Positions 11,939-24,200 of a stretch of 64,000 nucleotides of DNA are shown here, piece after piece. This DNA comes from Oscheius onirici (Eukaryota; Nematoda; Chromadorea; Rhabditida; Rhabditidae), in contig OW051468.1 of the NCBI GenBank assembly GCA_932521025.1, forward strand, positions 5,208,064 to 5,272,063. The letters are read 5' to 3'. Position numbers and translations under genes: made by a program. The notes under the pieces were generated by a model that saw nothing but the letters and a program-made list of their open reading frames with translations, ran no database searches and was not told the origin of the DNA. Each line of letters starts with the position of its first letter. Position 1 is the stretch's first letter.

Positions 11939-12744
11939 TTAGTTGCGCTTCTTTCTGCGATCGTTCTCATTGGCCTTCTTCTCGGCCAGAAGAACCATGA
12001 GATGACGGAAGATGTTGGCAAAGTCGATGAAGAGCTCAACAGCATGCCAGATGTAGTCGTTGTCGCCACGACGAGACTTTTCGGCAATCATCTGGGTGTC
12101 GTAGAGGACAAACAGACAGGCGATGGAAAGACCTTTAAAATGATGATATTCTGGCAGGAAATTAGTCTGATCTTACCACCCCAGAGCATAATCGAGTGAG
12201 AGAAGAAGAAAGATCCGAGAAGAAGGCACAGGATGGCGGATGAGAGAGTTCCTCCGAGATGAAGGAACTTGGTGCTGTCGGCCCAGAGAGCGGCAAAGCT
12301 GAAGCAGCCGAAGACGACGGCAGTAGCCAGAAAGGCAGTCAGAATGATGGAAGGATCAATCTGGATGACAGCTTCGAGCAGAGGACCCATTCCAACTCCT
12401 ATAAACTTGTTTTTCATTGAAAAAAAAAGAAAAATACCGTTTAGAGCACAGAATCCGACAAAGTATCCAAAGCGTTTGCTGCGATTCTCAGCAGTGTCCG
12501 GAGTTCCCATCAAGACGAACATCAGTCCGAAACTGATCAGTGTGAAGAGAAAGTTAGCACGGAAGAGGTTAGTGAAGAGATGGACAGCTGCACCGAGAGC
12601 AGCAGCCCCAAGACCAACTCCGACAGTCGAGTAGACGTTGGACAGATGCTCCTGGACGGACTTTTCGAGCTTTGTGTTGAGGCCATAGAAGGCACGCTCA
12701 ATGTTCTCGAGGACGGTAGGCTGACGTTCGCTGGCGGTGGCCAT
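11939..12744 (-). CDS. Bax inhibitor-1 / TMBIM6-type membrane protein
   Basis: Three exons (12744-12438, 12398-12177, 12132-11939; introns 39 and 44 bp) give 240 residues, the usual length of BI-1. The protein has six to seven hydrophobic segments. The C-terminal part carries the family signature LYDTQMI followed by an acidic stretch, then a final helix and a strongly basic tail (ENDRRKKRN). BI-1 proteins sit in the ER membrane, act as pH-sensitive Ca2+ leak channels and restrain cell death; these functions are inferred from the family. It converges tail-to-tail with Ku70, the stops lying 139 bp apart. Confidence 0.93.
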
Positions 12745-13370
12745 GACTCAAAGAATAGCGTTCAAAAGTGCTGTTTTAAAAAAAACGGAGGAAATTGGCA
12801 GGAAATTGTATGATGAAATCTGTGCTGACGTACCATTTGATAAAAGAAACGAGGGAAGTAATAAGAAAACGCGAAAAAAATAGATCAATCAACATAAATT
12901 TGTGTTTTTTCTATCCCTAGCTTTGTAGAAACTTGTGTTTTGCGCTGCCACAAAAAAATGACTCTGACGTATTTTCTGCGTGCGAACAGATATTAAAATG
13001 TAATCATCAGGAGAAATTTGGTAAAGAAAGCAAATTTTCAAAGAGATAGCGACTTTCCAAGTTGTACATGCAATCCGGTGTGAAAATAATCTTTCGAGAG
13101 CTTTGGTAGGAAAATGATAGAAAACAGACTGGAAAAGACTCAAGAACAGGTGAACTAAGAGGGTTGACGTTGCGCTCTAGGCCAACGAGGGCGGAGCGAA
13201 TCAATTCGCGGACTGTGTAGCGGGAGAGAACATATAACGCGCTATGAAAACAAAAAGATAAGCAGGATGATAAAACATCTGATGACAAAGTTGAAAGGAA
13301 ATAAAACTCATTTACTTTTCCATCGTAAACGAACAAAAGAAAACAGTTAAAACAAAGTCACACAGATCAA
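12745..13370. other. Intergenic between BI-1 and the CHORD gene; possible small minus-strand gene
   Basis: Holds the BI-1 promoter side. On the minus strand a two-exon frame is possible: ATG GAA AA near 13323, an intron to a TTTTCATAG acceptor near 13243, then an exon reading ALYVLSRYTVRELIRSAL onward to a stop at 13007. It reads like protein, but I recognise no family, and it could be chance. Nothing else is seen. Confidence 0.3.
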
Positions 13371-14509
13371 TCAGAGCGGTTTAGGGGCGTCCAATTCGAT
13401 ATCGTATTTTAGACGTGGCCACCCTTCAGTATCTCGCTGCTTCAGTACTACTTCTAGCTGAAAATTATAAATTACAAACGTACGTTTACAATGCGACCTT
13501 CCGTTCTCCCACGATAAACTTGCTCTCCTCGGGAATAACACGGCCGAAAAGATCATAGATGAGATTCGTTTCTTTCGCTCCGAAGCCGTGTCTTAAAACG
13601 ATTCTAAGCAATTGACCGTCTGTGTGGACGGAAGTTTCTTCGGGAAGGGCTCCTCTGCAATAAACATTAACGGTCACAATACCGTTGCTCGAAAACCAAT
13701 CTTCTTTCAATTTGTCCACTTTTTCTTCCTAAAAATGTGTATTTCCAGAAGAGAAACCTCCTACCTTGCTCCAGTTATGTTCTCCTCTCTCGCAGCCTTT
13801 TTGGTCAAGAAAAGCGTTGAAATTGGACGTTTTCTTGTTGCAACACGACCAGAACTTCATGCCTTCGTGGAAAATGGCTTGACCGGGATGATGAATACAT
13901 GGATCACCCTCCGAATCCGTGCCAGCAAACCTCTTCTCGCAACCACTGTTCCGACAAGGAGCGCCAATTTTAAGAGTCGAGCAGCAACCCTCGTCGTTGG
14001 TCGTCGTTTCTCTCCATTTCGCAATGGCTTCCTGTGCTCGTGATGTTACTTCCATCTGAAAACACGAATAATTGCAGATGTCAAAAAATAGTCTTACCTT
14101 CAGTGGGACTTCAACACGTTCCTCTTCAGCAAATCTTTCGGCCGGCTTGTTTAGACCCTTCCACACGATGACATCTTCCTCTTTTTCGGGGCGAATCGTC
14201 TGATCGGGAACAATCTTTTGCATGTCAGCAGGCTTCTCGGCTGAGTGCTTTCCACGAGTACATCCCGGATAGTTCAGCCAAGTTCCAAAATCGGTGCTCT
14301 TCTTGTTGCAACAGTTCCAGATTTTATAAGCGTCATGGAAGTAGGGAGGACCAGGGTGAAAGGCGCATGAATCTGAACGACAAAAATGCAAATAAAATAA
14401 GCGAAAACTAACCAGTAGTATTCTCGTCGGGATTGAATTTTTTACCACAGCCTTTATTGTAGCATTGAACGAGATTTTTGCCGGCGCATTCGTTGGTAAT
14501 GGGAGACAT
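13371..14509 (-). CDS. chp-1: CHORD-CS domain co-chaperone (CHORDC1/CHP-1 type)
   Basis: Five exons (14509-14413, 14372-14098, 14055-13765, 13728-13498, 13457-13371; introns 36-42 bp) give 326 residues. There are two zinc-binding CHORD modules, each with the CHPG/HHPG core: CAFHPGPPYFHDAYKIWNCC near residue 40 and CIHHPGQAIFHEGMKFWSCC near residue 170. A CS (p23-like) domain ends the protein (VTVNVYCRG to PRLKYDIELD). Such proteins bind HSP90 and stabilise client proteins; in worms the single CHORD protein is needed for early development (family knowledge). A TTTTCAG acceptor lies one base before the ATG, consistent with trans-splicing. Confidence 0.95.
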
Positions 14510-15120
14510 TCTGAAAACTCTCGTTTTTACAAATGTACAAATACATAAAATCGTACTAGGGAACAGTTATTGTGAAGAAGAAATTAACTTCAAACTATTG
14601 CTTTAAAGAAGTACTGCTACCAATTCCTATGAGAGAAGCAGTTTGAACTGACCGGATGGAAGAGATAACAAGTAAAAAACCTTCAGATTGGCGATCTTTT
14701 AAAGGAAAAACACACTTGAAAGCCTTTGGAACGAATGAAATACGTTTGCAAGCGGTTCTGAACAAATATGGCAGAAATTGACTAGTTTTGATTAACATGT
14801 GGCCGTGTGTTATCATTAATATGCGGCCGTGTACCGCGCGGGCGGGACTTATTTAAGAATCTCTTTACTCTATATTATTTGTTTCCGTTTTGCTGCTGAA
14901 CTAACATAAAAACACGAAACAATGAGAGAAGATGGAGAAAAGAGAAGAAGCCTCCTTGAAAATCCCGAAAGTTCGACGCCGCCCCGCCTTATGAACACTG
15001 CGGCGGGAATTTGAAATTTTAGAGGAAACGGCTTCATTTTGCTTCTTCAAACAGCCCTTTTGTCTATTTTTCTATTTTTTCACCATTTTTCTTTCAGGAA
15101 TCTCCATGTAACTCGACGGA
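14510..15120. other. Intergenic between divergent CHORD and DnaJ genes
   Basis: Probable shared promoter region, 611 bp. It contains a short direct duplication (TGTGGCCGTGT and TGCGGCCGTGT about 30 bp apart, near 14800-14832) followed by a CG-rich patch (ACCGCGCGGGCGGG, near 14834-14847). A CTTTCAG acceptor near 15092-15098 precedes the DnaJ ATG. No gene seen. Confidence 0.4.
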
Positions 15121-16194
15121 ATGCTGCCACTACCATTCAGGCCCAGACAGACAGAAACTATCCTCCGATCCTCCGCTTTAATCAGCTTCTCCAGGTCAGT
15201 GTTATTGTTTCTGTTTAGCAAATCGATTTTCAGATATTTTCATTTCAAACAAACTGAAAAGGATTATTATGCAATTTTGGGCGTGTCACGAGCTGCATCT
15301 GCTGTAGAGATAAAGGCTGCATTCTACAGAAAGTCGAAAGAGGTGAGTGCTTTCACGGCAAAATACATGCCATCTTGCAGTTACACCCGGATAATTCGCA
15401 AGCGGACAATTCTACCGCCCAATTCGTTGAATTAAAGAAGGCTTATGATGTATTACGAAGGCCAGCAGACAGAAGTTCGTACGACAACCGCGGTCGACGA
15501 GATTATCACAATATGTACGGCAACGGGACGCCGCATTCTGAAGGCTATTCGCATCGTCCACACTACGATTTTAAAGAGTAAGTTTAGATTAAGATTCAGC
15601 TTCAGCCAATTTTAGTGACTGGCGAAGATTTTGGCGAGAGACTGAACGAGGAAATTATTCGGAATCGGAGTCAAAGAAGCGCTCAGAACAACAGTGGAAG
15701 ATAATTTTCCAATGGACTCTCGTCGGCACGTTTATCGTTATTCTCTACAATCTCGGCTATGTGTTAGTTTCTCTCTGACCTCCTTACTTTTCTCTTGCAG
15801 ATTACAAATATACTACAGAAATTATCAGTTGTCTAAACTTCTGGACGAAGACGAGATAGCCAAATCGTTTTTGCGGCAATCCGAGTTTCGAGGCATAGAA
15901 TTCGACGACATGGAGAAGACCTCACTGGCAAAGATGCTTAAAGCAGACGTCGATGAAGCCTGGAGGCGGCGACAAGAAGAACTTCGAGGACGAAATCGAG
16001 ACGAAATTCGTGAAGAATACAGGTATTTTTGACGTGTGCTTCAAATTTATGTGCTATTCAGATGGCTCAAAGCCGTCCAAGATGCCGATCATACTCGAAA
16101 AATAAAGGCCAGACGAGCTGAGCTTCGACGCCAGGAGACGGAACTCCGATGGGGACGGACGGTGAAATCAACGAAAGTTCCAACAGTAGAATAG
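15121..16194 (+). CDS. DnaJ-domain membrane protein (DNAJC4-like)
   Basis: Six exons (15121-15194, 15234-15342, 15381-15577, 15616-15762, 15801-16022, 16062-16194; introns 38-39 bp) give 293 residues. The J domain starts near residue 30 (DYYAILGVSRAAS) and has the HPD motif (LHPDN) needed to stimulate Hsp70 ATPase, then FVELKKAYDVL. A single hydrophobic segment (IIFQWTLVGTFIVILYNLGY, about residue 165) predicts one membrane span, followed by a charged helical tail. The layout of an N-terminal J domain, one TM and a basic C-terminus matches DNAJC4 of mitochondria/ER. The N-terminal 25 residues are basic and hydroxylated and could be a mitochondrial presequence. The SDR gene follows 156 bp downstream on the same strand. 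Confidence 0.85.
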
Positions 16195-16349
16195 ACTCAC
16201 GTAACTAGATTTTTACTTGTACAAATTACACGGGTTCGTAGATTTCTATAAAATTATTATTTTTCAACCTATTTTTAATCATTTCACAGCTTGCAAGCAA
16301 GTATTGTTTTCTATTAAGCCTATCATATTTGTCCATAAATATTCCAGAG

Positions 16350-17591
16350 ATGGCCGCGATGTTAGGAAAAGTTGTACTGATAACAGGATCAACTTCTGGG
16401 ATTGGTAACCTCAATGCTCTGCTTTCTGAATTCCCCCAATTCAGGTCTGGAAGCAGCTAAGCAGTTTTATCGACTCGGAGCTACCGTCCTGATGACGTGT
16501 CGTGACGAGGTCAGAGGCCGAAAAGCTCTCGATTCCCTTCTTTCAAAAGAACCGACGGTAACTGCCAATGGAGATCAACAACGTGTCCATCTTTATACGG
16601 TAACCATTCGATTTTGTTATTTTCAATCCCGTTTTCAGCTGGATCTGATGTGCTACAAATCTATCCTCACTTTCTGCAAAGACATCTTGTCAGAATGGAG
16701 ACACATTGACGATTTGGTTCTGAATGCAGGAATTATGGGCAAATCTTTCGAGGTATATTTCAATTTAAAGTATTTTCAAACGACCTTTTAGCTGTCATCT
16801 GACGGTATTGAGTCCCACTTCGCTACCAACATGTTCGGCCACTACGTCATTGTCAACCAACTTTACGGAATACTTTCCAATGGAGATACTCCCAGTCGCG
16901 TTATCGTCGTCAGTTCCGGACTATATACCAGTGTAAGAAATATTAATCTTCTCATAGACTGAATCTTCCAGTCGCCTCCAGTTCCTAGCTTGAAGAAGTT
17001 GATGGGAGAAGAACACTGGGAACATTACAAGTCGAAGCATTGTTACGCCATCAGCAAGCTGGCCAATTGCCTCTACGTTAAACATCTTTCTCAGTAAGCA
17101 GTCCTTTTAAAGCTTTACCAAGTTTGTCGCAGAAAATTCCACGATCATGGCAACAAAGTCCAAATATTCGCAGTTCGTCCCGGATTCATCGGTGGCACAG
17201 AACTCGGCCGAGAGACTCATTGGTTCCTTCGAATTCTCGGATCTCCATTGATTTGGCTCGTTTCTCAGCCAGTCACCAAGGTTTTCTTCCTATTTGTTTT
17301 TTTAGTAAAATCTTTGTTTGGGGAGTAGAACCGATTGTCCACCTGACCAGAAACGATCTTTTGGAACTCAGAAGTGGCGCGCTTTATAACAACGAGTGCC
17401 GCGAGGAAGACTATACCACCGCTGTCAACGTGGTTTCTTCTTTTCAAAAAAGGTGTTCAGTTGAATTTTAGGTAAACGCTGCAAATCTGTGGCATCTGCT
17501 TTATGAGATGGAGAACATGGTCTTGAAGAGGAGTCGTCTCGAGCCGCATGAAATCGACATGGCCAAAACGAGAAGAGATTGGTTCATTTGA
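16350..17591 (+). CDS. Short-chain dehydrogenase/reductase (retinol dehydrogenase/WWOX-like)
   Basis: Exons 16350-16404, 16445-16599, 16639-16752, 16792-16932, 16972-17093, 17133-17279, about 17310-17429 and 17472-17591, with introns of about 39-42 bp. Classical SDR motifs: cofactor loop TGSTSGIG, NAG of the Rossmann core (LNAGIMG), catalytic Ser in VVSSG, and the active-site YAISK (Tyr-x-x-x-Lys). It should bind NAD(P)(H) and oxidise or reduce an alcohol or ketone substrate; the substrate cannot be told. One junction (17279 to about 17310) does not close cleanly in frame with GT/AG ends, so either a non-canonical splice or a small lesion is present. ATG lies two bases after an ATTCCAG acceptor, suggesting trans-splicing downstream of DnaJ. 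Confidence 0.88.
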
Positions 17592-17667
17592 ATCCATGTG
17601 TCAAAATGTACGAGTTTAATTGTACTTATTTATTTTGTGTGCATAATTTACCGGTAAGGAATTGTAA

Positions 17668-19320
17668 TCACATCAGCGGTTTTGAACAGACCCAATTGTG
17701 GACTGGAATGGCGGCCACTCCGGAGATTACGATTCCGAGCGTGTCGGATATACTGACGACACACATTGACAACTCTCGTCTTTCCGGCAGAATTTCATCG
17801 TGGATTGCTCGGAAAGTATTCACGTAGGCCGAGCCGCCCAGCAAGCCTTCGTAGAAAATGAGCATGAAAACGATGACAATATGAGGGATGAAGTATTCGA
17901 TGGCATCCACTAGAAAGAGACCAGCGTTCAAGAGCTACGATAGAAGATTCAGATTCTATGATACTACTGACCTGAAGGATGGCCAAGATTGGCAGAAGAC
18001 TGGATTTTATTGTGTAAAAGTCGGAAGAGGAGCGTGAAATGAAGACGCCGAGTTGGTAAAGAACTTGATACCAACGGTACTGACTGGCAGGGTCCAATTT
18101 CCAGCCGTGGGAACAGTCAAATTCGAGAAGTTCCGTCTAGTTTGCATAAAGAAATTGGAATAAGAAAAAAGGATACCAATCCTTGATTAATAAAGTATTC
18201 TCCGAAGTAGACAGTGACCAAGGGAACAATGTATTTGAACAGCTGACTGATGCCTTTGTTAGGACGGTGTTCTGGCTCTGAATGAGGATATTTCTGCAGT
18301 AATGTTCAGTATTTTATTAGTTCGTTTGAAAAGGTCATCTTTCTAATGCTATTAATGTTCGCTTACCTTCATTTAGAAGCGGCGTTTGTTCTTCTTCTGA
18401 ATCGGAATTTCGTCTAATCTGTGCCAAGGAAGCTGAAAGACTTATTTTCTTTTCTTCTTCATAGGACTGACCAACGTGACTCGGAGGGACGATATAGCTC
18501 TGGATGCGATGAATCTGTAGTCGGTATACAGTTGGTGGGAGATGAAGAACGACAAAGTAGGCTATCGTGAAGACGATGGGAATAGACAGCATGGAGAGCA
18601 GAGCGTGACGAGGAGGGATGGCTAGAAGGTTTTTGTCGGTGAAAAGAGCGTAAGTCAGTGCTCCAAAGATGCCAGCTCCGCCTGTTCCTGATGACCAGAA
18701 AGAAATTGTTCGCCTGGAAACGATTAGATGACAGGTTCATTAACAGTCAGTGAAATTCAGAAATGTTCTTACACGTTGAAGTGAGAAGCAAGCGAAAGGT
18801 AGGTTATTTCACCAAGACCGGATCCGAAACTAGCCAGAGAGACGCCTAAAGGGTAGTGTAAGTATACTGTAATGTCTACCTGCTAATCCCATAGGAATGG
18901 ATGTGCTGAAAGCGACCATGAGGAAGCTACCGGCTTGGAGAATCACCACGATCACGTGTCTCAATCTAGGAAATATTGTGGTATACAGAAAAACGTAGAT
19001 TCATACCCAAATGGAAAGTGATGAATGTAGAAAGGAGCCGTGACTTTGACAATTAGAGCCGGGAATATGTCAGCTAGAAGGACAGATCCTGTCGAGAGAG
19101 GATGACACAGACGTGAGTCTATGTGTTCCTGTTTGAGTTCGATTCTTGAGACAATTGTATAACCCACCCTACAGACAGTTTCTGTCCCGTTCTGAATGGG
19201 ACTTCCTCCTTCCAGAATGTCTTTGGCAGAAGAGAGCATGATGACATAGGCAAAGTTGTTGCACAGACCGAGTAGCCTGAAAGGATACTCTCTTTCTCTA
19301 CGGTAACAAAATGATAGCAA
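17668..19320 (-). CDS. cln-3: CLN3/battenin lysosomal membrane protein (5' end unresolved)
   Basis: Exons 19320-19007 (possibly with a further small intron), 18965-18880, 18845-18773, 18713-18367, 18277-18177, 18136-17972, 17934-17668. The conserved CLN3 blocks are clear: LLGLCNNFAYVIMLS, CHPLSTGSVLLADI, SSGTGGAGIFGAL, IVPLVTVYF..YFINQG, YRWYQVLYQLGVF, and LYEGLLGG(S)AYVNTF. Multi-span protein of lysosomes/late endosomes whose loss causes Batten disease in humans; the worm gene belongs to the same family. The final residues before the first conserved block have no ATG: the frame opens from a TTG near 19320. The true start must be in an upstream exon overlapping the phosphatase region, be non-AUG, or be lost. 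Confidence 0.9.
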
Positions 19321-19341
19321 TTAGAAAAGTTTGTCTTCTAA

Positions 19342-20869
19342 ATGTTTGCTGGAAATCTAACAAAACTAATGAACTTCTATAAAAGAACTCGTCGAAACAA
19401 GAACCTCAGTATTATAAGGGCAGCAACAGAAACTCCGACAACTGCTGCCTCTGCCAATAAGAAGAGAATGAAGCGGCCTTCTTTTCGAAAGAGACAATCT
19501 CGCGAATGCACAGAAGAGGCTTCGAAGACGCCGCAACGTGACTTGCCGCGAAAGAAGACGTCGTCGGGAGTGACTGCCCAGACGGAAGATGAGTCGAGCA
19601 TCAATCCGAAGCCTATACGAGGAACTACTAGAAGAACTCAACGGAGTAGAAATGTGCCAGAAAGGGTCAAGAAGGTCCTTCCGGAAGTGGAAGCAGCCTG
19701 TCAGGAATTCGTTGACTATCATACAAAGTTGGATGTTCTGAGACAAGAATTCAAGCAGTTGTCCGAAATGGTGGTAGATGACAAGGCCCATCTCAAGTGT
19801 TGTGCCAACAAGGAACGTAATCGGTACGAGAACATTCCCTGTCTGGATGCTACGCGTCTAGTTCTCCAGAACGAAGACGGTGGAAATGACTTTATTTATG
19901 CCAACAAGTGTACTTTTGAGAAGTCGGATCGCGACTTTTACATCATTACCCAGGCGCCAATGAAGAACACCGTCGAGGACTTTCGGCATGCCGTTTTTTC
20001 GGAAAACTCTCCGAGCATCGTCGTCCTGTGCGTCTTTTATGAACAGGGTCGTGAGTCGAGCGAGAGTTTCTGGCCTCTGAACAACGGAGAATACAAGTAC
20101 TACGGCAAGATGTTCATCAACAACAAGAAGATCTACATAAAGTCCCCGCCCCGGTTTTTTGAAGATTGCAAAGAGATGGGCTGTAGTAGACTTTGATTAC
20201 CTCACTATTCTTGAACTCTATCACAAGTACCTTCGTATCAATAACTTTGACCCGAATAATCTGAACGAACAGACTCTCATGTCCTACTCAACCACGACTA
20301 CCTTTAGGTTGAACACAAAGACAACGTCGACGTCTATACCATCGAAGTTCTGCCCGACGGCTGCTCCAACTCTTTGGTTACAACAATTTACCACTTTGCG
20401 TAATGGGAAGCCAACACCATCCCCAACGGAAACAGCCATCTTCTCCGTCTCCGAGGTCTTCGCAAGTCGGGCGAAAATGTCCTTTGACCATCGTCAGTAG
20501 CGAGGGAATCGGTCGAGCTGCCACCTACACCCTCATCGACGTTGTCATTGCTCGTTTCTTCCATGGTGAAGACCAAAATGTTGCAGACTGCTGTCCAGTT
20601 GAGACAACAGAGAGCCGGAGCCGTCAATACGGAATTACAGTACCTTTACGCGACTCAGGTGAGGAGATGTTTGGCTGCGCACCAACTGGAGATACATAGT
20701 CTGCATATCGACATGAGTTGGTGCGCAGCCAAAAATCAAAATGGTCCCTGAATTGAAAAGAAATGGGCTTTAGGTGATTTTGAACTACATCCGAACAAAA
20801 ATCAAGAAGCACGCTGACGCAGTCTGCAAATTCAACAAGGTCCTGAAGCATTCTCTTGCTAACCTCTGA
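19342..20869 (+). pseudogene. Receptor-less protein tyrosine phosphatase, decayed
   Basis: A basic N-terminal region (about 100 residues) leads into a nematode-type PTP domain: NRYENIPCLDATRLVL, FIYANKC, FYIITQAPM(K)NTVEDF, SFWPLNNGE, then VYTIEVLPDGCSNS, YHFA, GIGR, and the C-terminal QQRAGAVNTELQYLY and VILNYIRTKI. Damage: the frame breaks between 20150 and 20310; a TAA near 20400 replaces the expected Gln of HFAQW; the frame shifts near 20480 and again near 20575; and the catalytic loop reads SSEGIGRA where active enzymes have CSAGIGRT, so the nucleophilic Cys is Ser. Flanking genes are intact, so assembly error is a poor explanation. A 115-bp intron (20659-20773) holds a perfect hairpin. 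Could also be a transcribed inactive paralog. Confidence 0.75.
20671..20732. repeat. Perfect 17-bp inverted repeat in phosphatase intron
   Basis: TTGGCTGCGCACCAACT at 20671-20687 is repeated as its exact reverse complement at 20716-20732, leaving a 28-base loop. It fills the last intron of the phosphatase pseudogene, which is larger (115 bp) than usual here. Confidence 0.85.
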
Positions 20870-21222
20870 GAGAATCGAAAGGACTACTGCTGGCACAGCA
20901 ATGAGCTAATAAAACTGCCTGCTAATATTTGTTGTTTTGACTCACCAAAACGCGAAGAAATTTCTCCTCATTTCTGTTGGAGTTCTTCCCGGTTGTTCTC
21001 CCTCTTCCTCCGAGTCATCTCCTTGTAACGGAAATTGTCTTCTTTGTGACATTTTGTACTGAACGGACATTGGGTTTTCGAACTGGGCAGTCTTGGTAAT
21101 CAATGTCGATTCGTGCGACAGGTGTAAACAACAAAACGCGTGTTGTTCAGTGAGCAGGTAATGCTCGTTTATTACCCGGGGACCTTTTGAGGCAAATAAA
21201 AAAAATTTACAAGAAAAATTGA

Positions 21223-24200
21223 CTACATTAGACGCTGTGGCGTCTTGATCATTAGAATTCTATCCAGTTTTTCAGTTGCTTCATCGAATTTTCGAAAACG
21301 TTCGAGAGCCGCAGGACTGTTCATCGAGGCATCTGAAAGAATATCCGGTTCGACTGGAGAGGCATCTTCCTGAATTATTTCAGCATTTTCCATTCTGCGA
21401 GGAGAAGAAACCGTTTTCTGGAAAAGTTGATTTACAGTTATTCTTGACAAAAACTATTACAATTTCCTCTACGATAGGAGCCTTTTTGAGAGGTCTACCT
21501 CGTTTCCTCTTTTCTGTAGCCACCGGTTCTATCGATTTGATTGAAGCCATCTCAACGTTGTTCTCCTTCGCAGAGTTGCCCACATCAGTATCGTTATTTG
21601 AGGACGAACTAATCTAAGCCAATCTATTAGGAAACTTTCAAATCAAAACGCTTACAACTATGGGCGACTGATTCGAATTAGACCTTAGCCTTCTTCCCGG
21701 CTTCACAAACGGCGTCTTCTCTGCTGGAATGGTTCTTGCTAGAGTGGATTCTTCCGCACTTGTAGTTGCCTATATTCGGAAAGTTTTATGATCGAAAAGA
21801 CAAAAAACCTTTGGGTCGCTAACAGCTGATTTACGAGGTCTTCCTCGTTTACGCTTCTCCACAGTATTGGGAGCCTCTTCTCCAGCATCATCTTTCTCCT
21901 CAAGTATTCGTTTAGCTGCTTTTTTGGTCACTGGAGGCGGCAGAAGTTCTCCTTTTCCAAATTGAACAAAGCGGATTTTCTTATCGCGTAGGTCGATAGC
22001 TAGGTTGGACTGCTCAAACTTGAAGGCATATCTGAACATTTTTTGTTGTTGTTTTTTTTGACATAACGACAGACTTGTTGACTGATCCCACAGCTCCAGT
22101 AACCATGTTGGTTACTTCCTTAGCAGAAAGTTCCTCCGCTTCTTGCACAATTCTACCATCCAATTCACGAAGCAGCTCATGCGTCTCGTTCAGGAAGACG
22201 AAATATTCCTTTTTGTGATATTCAGCCATTGATAGACTTCTAAATTTTGTGATCTCCATCAAACAAAGACTCGTACTTTCGTCCCATCGCGATGATAAAG
22301 TGTAGTTCGTTCGCAGACGCAGTGTCCAGAGCCTGGAATACGGCTTCGTCCTCGCTCCCAATACTCATCACCACCACCGTGTTTTTCTGCTCAACAAATA
22401 GTCCCGACAATCGGTTGAATGGCCGCGTCGTTGCTTCATTTTCAGGAGCTAAAACGGAAGTTTTTTTGAAGAAGGAAAACAAAAACGTACGAATAGTAAC
22501 AGCTGGAGGAACTCCGAGAATAACTTTGAGATTGGAAATATGACTGATGGATTCGCAAACTGTACGGCTGATTTGAAGCGTCTCACAGAGAATTACTCCG
22601 CGGATTGGACTAGCTGCAGAGTTATATTATTAGCCGAAAAGGACAAAACTTACATGTCTTTATGTAGTCGTGTACCATTTTGGCAAGTTTTTGATATTTG
22701 ACGTGACTGTTCAAACTGTTTGCACTGGGAGTTGTATTACAAGGTGAAGCTAAAAAGGCAACGTTTGTCAAACGGAAATGAACAAACCATTGTTGTAGGA
22801 ATATCTGACTTCGATGTATTCAAACGCTTTAGACAATGCTGGAGAGCCAAGAATACAAATCTGAATCTCTTCTGAGCGAGAGCCTGCGCTTTTATTGTTC
22901 AGAGAATCTGAAGAAGCTGAAACGGAATGTGGAGAATAACAAACCAGAACAGTAGAGATAGAAGACACGCAGCCCGTTGAGAAGAAGATGTCGATAGGCT
23001 GTGGTCAGAAAGGCGCAAATGAGACACTTTTCTCCCAATTCAGAACTAACAGCTTCGGCTTCCTTCAGCAGTTCAAGATAGTCGATATTGAGCAAATCTT
23101 CAATATTTTTCGACGGGAGTGTTATCGAGCTTGAGAATTCGCACAGAATTTGTTCCGCGCCCTCTTTCCACAAAGTCAGGAATTCTACTGTTTCAGGCGA
23201 AAGATCTGCATGATTCCAGAGCAGAGGCCTGATTCCGGAAGGGACAACGGCTCTTCTAGAAAGAAGTTGTAGAAAGCAATTCTGGAAAGCACACCTAAAC
23301 GATCCGTTAGTCGCTGAGGGTTCTTCCCACTCGGTGATAAACATCGAAGTGATCGTCTTCTGTCTTGTTGATATTGGAGCAATTTTGCGTGATTTACTCG
23401 GCCGTGAGGGCGTCGTGATCAGCAGGCGGAACAAATTCTAAAACAATGGCATATTTCAAAGGAAAACGAAACTCACGCCTTTTCCAACTATAGGTCCAAC
23501 AAATTTGGCATACTTTTGTGACTGCTCGCACTGATCCATACAGACGGCAATACATCGGATTCTGGTCATTATTGGGTCGTCTGTATCCACGATTTTTTGA
23601 ATGGTTTGTTGCGTACAGACGATGAAGGGTCCTATTTCTCCATCTTTCTTCTGCTTGAAAGAATTGAATGTACTGCAAATTGTGATCTGAATTAGATTTT
23701 GTTATGATGAACTTGAGAAATGCGCACATCCTTTTCGTCAATTCCGTTGAAGATGCAGCTACTTTTGAAAATATCTGGCGATTCACTTGTGCAGAAAATA
23801 AAACAGCCAGTTGGAAACCATCGCTTGAAATTGAGGAAGGTAAGAACGACGATTTGGATTGGGCAGACAGATCCGGGAAGACAGACGGACGTGTTTACAG
23901 ATAGGCATGTTTTGAGAATCGAAAGCTGAACAAAAAAATACACGGTATGAACTAGGTTCACCTCGTAAGGACGGATAACTTCTCCGCTCGGATAGATGAT
24001 TGTTTCACCGGCCTCAGCATCATAACCTTTCTCTTCGAGAACTTCTAGGCTGAAGTACAACGTTCTGCGGTAAGAAAACTAAAGAAATCTTACACTGTGT
24101 ATTTAATTTCCAACTTAGGAGGCGATTGTGGTCCGATTTGGGAAAGATCTGGGTTGAATACGGGCCAGACTCTTTCTGAAAAAAGACAAAAAGTGTTCAA

